Source: Paraburkholderia fungorum
Lineage (GTDB): Bacteria > Pseudomonadota > Gammaproteobacteria > Burkholderiales > Burkholderiaceae
Direction of reading: 5' to 3'
Assembly: GCF_003610895.1 (NCBI RefSeq)
Contig: NZ_MCAS01000021.1
Location: 1-64,000 of the forward strand
DNA length: 64,000 nucleotides
In this document: positions 62,529 through 64,000 of the stretch, in pieces
Position numbering within the stretch: position 1 is the first letter of the stretch
Layout of the letters: the number at the start of each line of letters is the position of its first letter
The notes under the pieces: generated by a model
Told to the model about the DNA's origin: nothing
What the model saw: only the letters and a program-made list of their open reading frames with translations
Database searches by the model: none
Translations under genes and position numbers: made by a program

Positions 62529-62559
62529 AAGGCCTTACAAGCAATGCTTGTAAGGCCTT
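62529..62559 (-). terminator. Rho-independent terminator after tRNA-Pro
   Basis: A 31-bp perfect hairpin with a 14-bp stem and 3-base loop (AAGGCCTTACAAGC with its complement). On the minus strand it is followed by TTTCGTTTT. It lies 8 bp beyond the tRNA 3' end and insulates the tRNA from the response regulator gene. Confidence 0.85.
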
Positions 62560-62563
62560 GATT

Positions 62564-62644
<81 letters not shown>

Positions 62645-62707
62645 AACAGCTAAAAATTATAACAGACACTTCAGGCGATTAGAACTGCCCCACGCTAACA
62701 AAGCCAA

Positions 62708-63115
62708 CTAGTGACTCAACAAATCGATCACGTTCAGCAACTCCTTGCGCAACCGCTCCACGTCGACCGTGCCCGTTGCTGCGGCCGGTGCGGCTACGCC
62801 CTCGCCTTCCTCGACCGCCTCTGCCGGTGCACCGTGGGCGCCGCCGCCATGCGAATCCAGCCGATTGCGCGCACCGTTGATCGTGAAGCCCTGCTCGTAT
62901 AGCAACTCACGAATCCGCCGGATCAGCAGCACCTCATGATGCTGGTAGTACCGGCGATTGCCGCGCCGTTTGACCGGCCTCAACTGCGTGAACTCCTGCT
63001 CCCAGTAGCGCAGCACATGCGGTTTCACCCCGCATAGTTCGCTGACCTCACCAATTGTGAAGTAGCGCTTCGCCGGAATCGGAGGCAAGACGACTTTTTC
63101 GATCGTCGCTGTCAT
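62708..63115 (-). CDS. MerR-family transcriptional regulator next to ihfA
   Basis: A 135-residue MerR-type protein. The HTH at about 18-60 (KRYFTIGEVSELCGVKPHVL, RYWEQEFTQLRPVKRRGNRR) and wing (YYQHHEVLLIRRIRELLYEQG) match the MlrA/MerR group. The C-terminal tail is acidic and Gly/Ala-rich, without Cys, so metal binding is unlikely. It is the last gene of the pheT-ihfA-merR run (46 bp after ihfA), a conserved beta-proteobacterial arrangement. Its target is unknown. Confidence 0.9.
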   Translation of the reverse strand: MTATIEKVVLPPIPAKRYFTIGEVSELCGVKPHVLRYWEQEFTQLRPVKRRGNRRYYQHHEVLLIRRIRELLYEQGFTINGARNRLDSHGGGAHGAPAEAVEEGEGVAAPAAATGTVDVERLRKELLNVIDLLSH

Positions 63116-63161
63116 CGTCAGTTAGCCGTCGTGGTGGGTTGCGCAGGGACGCGCCAATCGA

Positions 63162-63572
63162 TCAGCGCGTGAAGCTCGCTTCAGCGCCGTTCTCGACCAG
63201 CGCTTTCAGCTTTTGACTTGCATGGAACGTCACAACGCGGCGCGCGGCGATCGGAATCGCCTCGCCGGTCTTCGGGTTTCTGCCGGGACGCTGGGGTTTG
63301 TCGCGCAACTGAAAGTTGCCGAACCCCGACAGCTTCACGCTATCGCCACTCTCCAGCGCGTCGCGGATCACCTCGAAGAACGCTTCGACCATGTCTTTCG
63401 CTTCCCGCTTGTTGAGCCCGACATTGTCGAACAGCAACTCGGCAAGTTCAGCCTTGGTAAGCGTCGGCGTTTCGGTGGAAACGGCCGCGGGTGATGTCGG
63501 AATATCGCGAATCATGGCGCTACGCTGCGCCGTAAGAAGGGCTTCGAAATCACTCGAGTTCATTTCATTCAT
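63162..63572 (-). CDS. ihfA: Integration host factor alpha subunit
   Basis: A DNA-bending HU/IHF protein of 136 residues. The core (from about residue 38: TLTKAELAELLFDNVGLNKR, GDSVKLSGFGNFQLRDKPQR, PGRNPKTGEAIPIAARRVV) matches IhfA, including the Pro-containing intercalating arm RNPKTG. The N-terminus is about 36 residues longer than the E. coli protein, a feature also of other Burkholderia IhfA predictions; a start at ATG 63515 (MIRDIPTSP) would be shorter and neither start has a strong ribosome site. It follows pheT by 69 bp. Confidence 0.92.
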   Translation of the reverse strand: MNEMNSSDFEALLTAQRSAMIRDIPTSPAAVSTETPTLTKAELAELLFDNVGLNKREAKDMVEAFFEVIRDALESGDSVKLSGFGNFQLRDKPQRPGRNPKTGEAIPIAARRVVTFHASQKLKALVENGAEASFTR

Positions 63573-63641
63573 ATCTATCAAATGGCGCGCCAAGCAGAAA
63601 CGGAAATTGCGGAAAAATGCCGTGCAAATGTTAACTGCGGG

Positions 63642-64000
63642 TTATCCACGCAACCGTGCGCCATATACTCGAGCCAGACGTTCCACCAGAGTTTGAATGG
63701 CCAGATCGACCGTTTCATCCTGAAGGGTCCCGCCAGTATCTTGCAAGGTCACACGGAACGCAAGGCTTTTCTCATGAGCCGCCAGGCCACCGGAAGTGTT
63801 TGATTTTGGACGGAATTCGTCAAATAGCGCAACCTTCTGGACAGCCTTGCAGGCCGCTTCGGACTGAGCCTTCTGGAGCTCGTCCAGCAGCGCCTGCACC
63901 TCGATTTTCTGATCGACGACCACTGCAATATCGCGCCGCACCGGCGGGAATTTAGACACGTCCGCCGGAGTCGGCAATACGCGCTGCATTAACGCTTCCG
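63642..64000 (-). CDS. pheT: Phenylalanyl-tRNA synthetase beta subunit, 3' end
   Basis: The last 119 or so residues of PheT; the rest lies beyond the right edge. The frame is open to the window end (reading EALMQRVLPTPADVSKFPPV). The C-terminal anticodon-binding (FDX-ACB) domain is visible: FPPVRRDIAVVVD, VALFDEFRP, KSLAFRVTLQD and LAIQTLVERLARVYGARLRG. It is the first visible gene of the pheT-ihfA-merR run. Confidence 0.93.
   Translation of the reverse strand, partial: EALMQRVLPTPADVSKFPPVRRDIAVVVDQKIEVQALLDELQKAQSEAACKAVQKVALFDEFRPKSNTSGGLAAHEKSLAFRVTLQDTGGTLQDETVDLAIQTLVERLARVYGARLRG

Overview
The window is a GC-rich segment of a beta-proteobacterium, most likely Burkholderia sensu lato and probably Paraburkholderia. 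This is inferred from codon usage, from the conserved block pheT-ihfA-merR-tRNA-Pro(GGG) at the right edge, and from the protein families present; no database search was possible. No frameshifted large gene was seen. The only mobile DNA is the end of an IS30-family element at the left edge.

Layout. 0-0.5 kb: IS30-family transposase, cut by the window edge. 0.7-6.8 kb: a small uptake/catabolic module (PotF-like polyamine-binding protein, outer-membrane porin and YtcJ-like amidohydrolase on the minus strand; LuxR-type regulator and RidA on the plus strand). 6.85-8.1 kb: an ArsC-like reductase and two small hypothetical genes. 8.1-13.8 kb: a LysR regulator divergent from a pimF-pimC-pimD-like beta-oxidation operon, with two overlapping perfect palindromes as likely operator. 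14-15.6 kb: an AspT/YidE-type transporter. 15.6-18.8 kb: two divergent genes that look like an accessory insert, an unrecognised 560-residue protein and a LmbE/PIG-L-type deacetylase with a long disordered N-terminus. 19.2-42.9 kb: a complete type VI secretion system (T6SS) with all 13 core genes (tssA-tssM), tagF, tagH (FHA), tagJ, a DUF4280 PAAR-like tip protein and a PP2C phosphatase. 43.0-55.4 kb: a Ser/Thr kinase, a Sel1-repeat protein and a two-partner secretion pair (a 2612-residue TpsA adhesin full of tandem repeats, and its TpsB transporter), all on the same strand as the T6SS. 55.6-58.1 kb: a SARP/BTAD regulator fused to a degenerate cyclase domain and a STAND-type ATPase. 58.5-62.4 kb: a LuxR regulator, a hybrid histidine kinase and a NarL-type response regulator. 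62.5-64 kb: terminator, tRNA-Pro, merR, ihfA and the 3' end of pheT.

The most interesting signal is a pair of nearly identical promoter elements, one in front of tssA and one in front of tpsB. Each has two CGTTTCC heptamers (GGAAACG on the coding strand) separated by 4 bp, an 11-bp period, followed 9 bp later by a plausible -10 hexamer. This 7-4-7 direct-repeat layout is the known binding mode of SARP regulators, and a SARP-type gene lies directly upstream of the tps operon. The inference is that one SARP-STAND regulator co-controls the adhesin, the threonine-phosphorylation genes and the T6SS.
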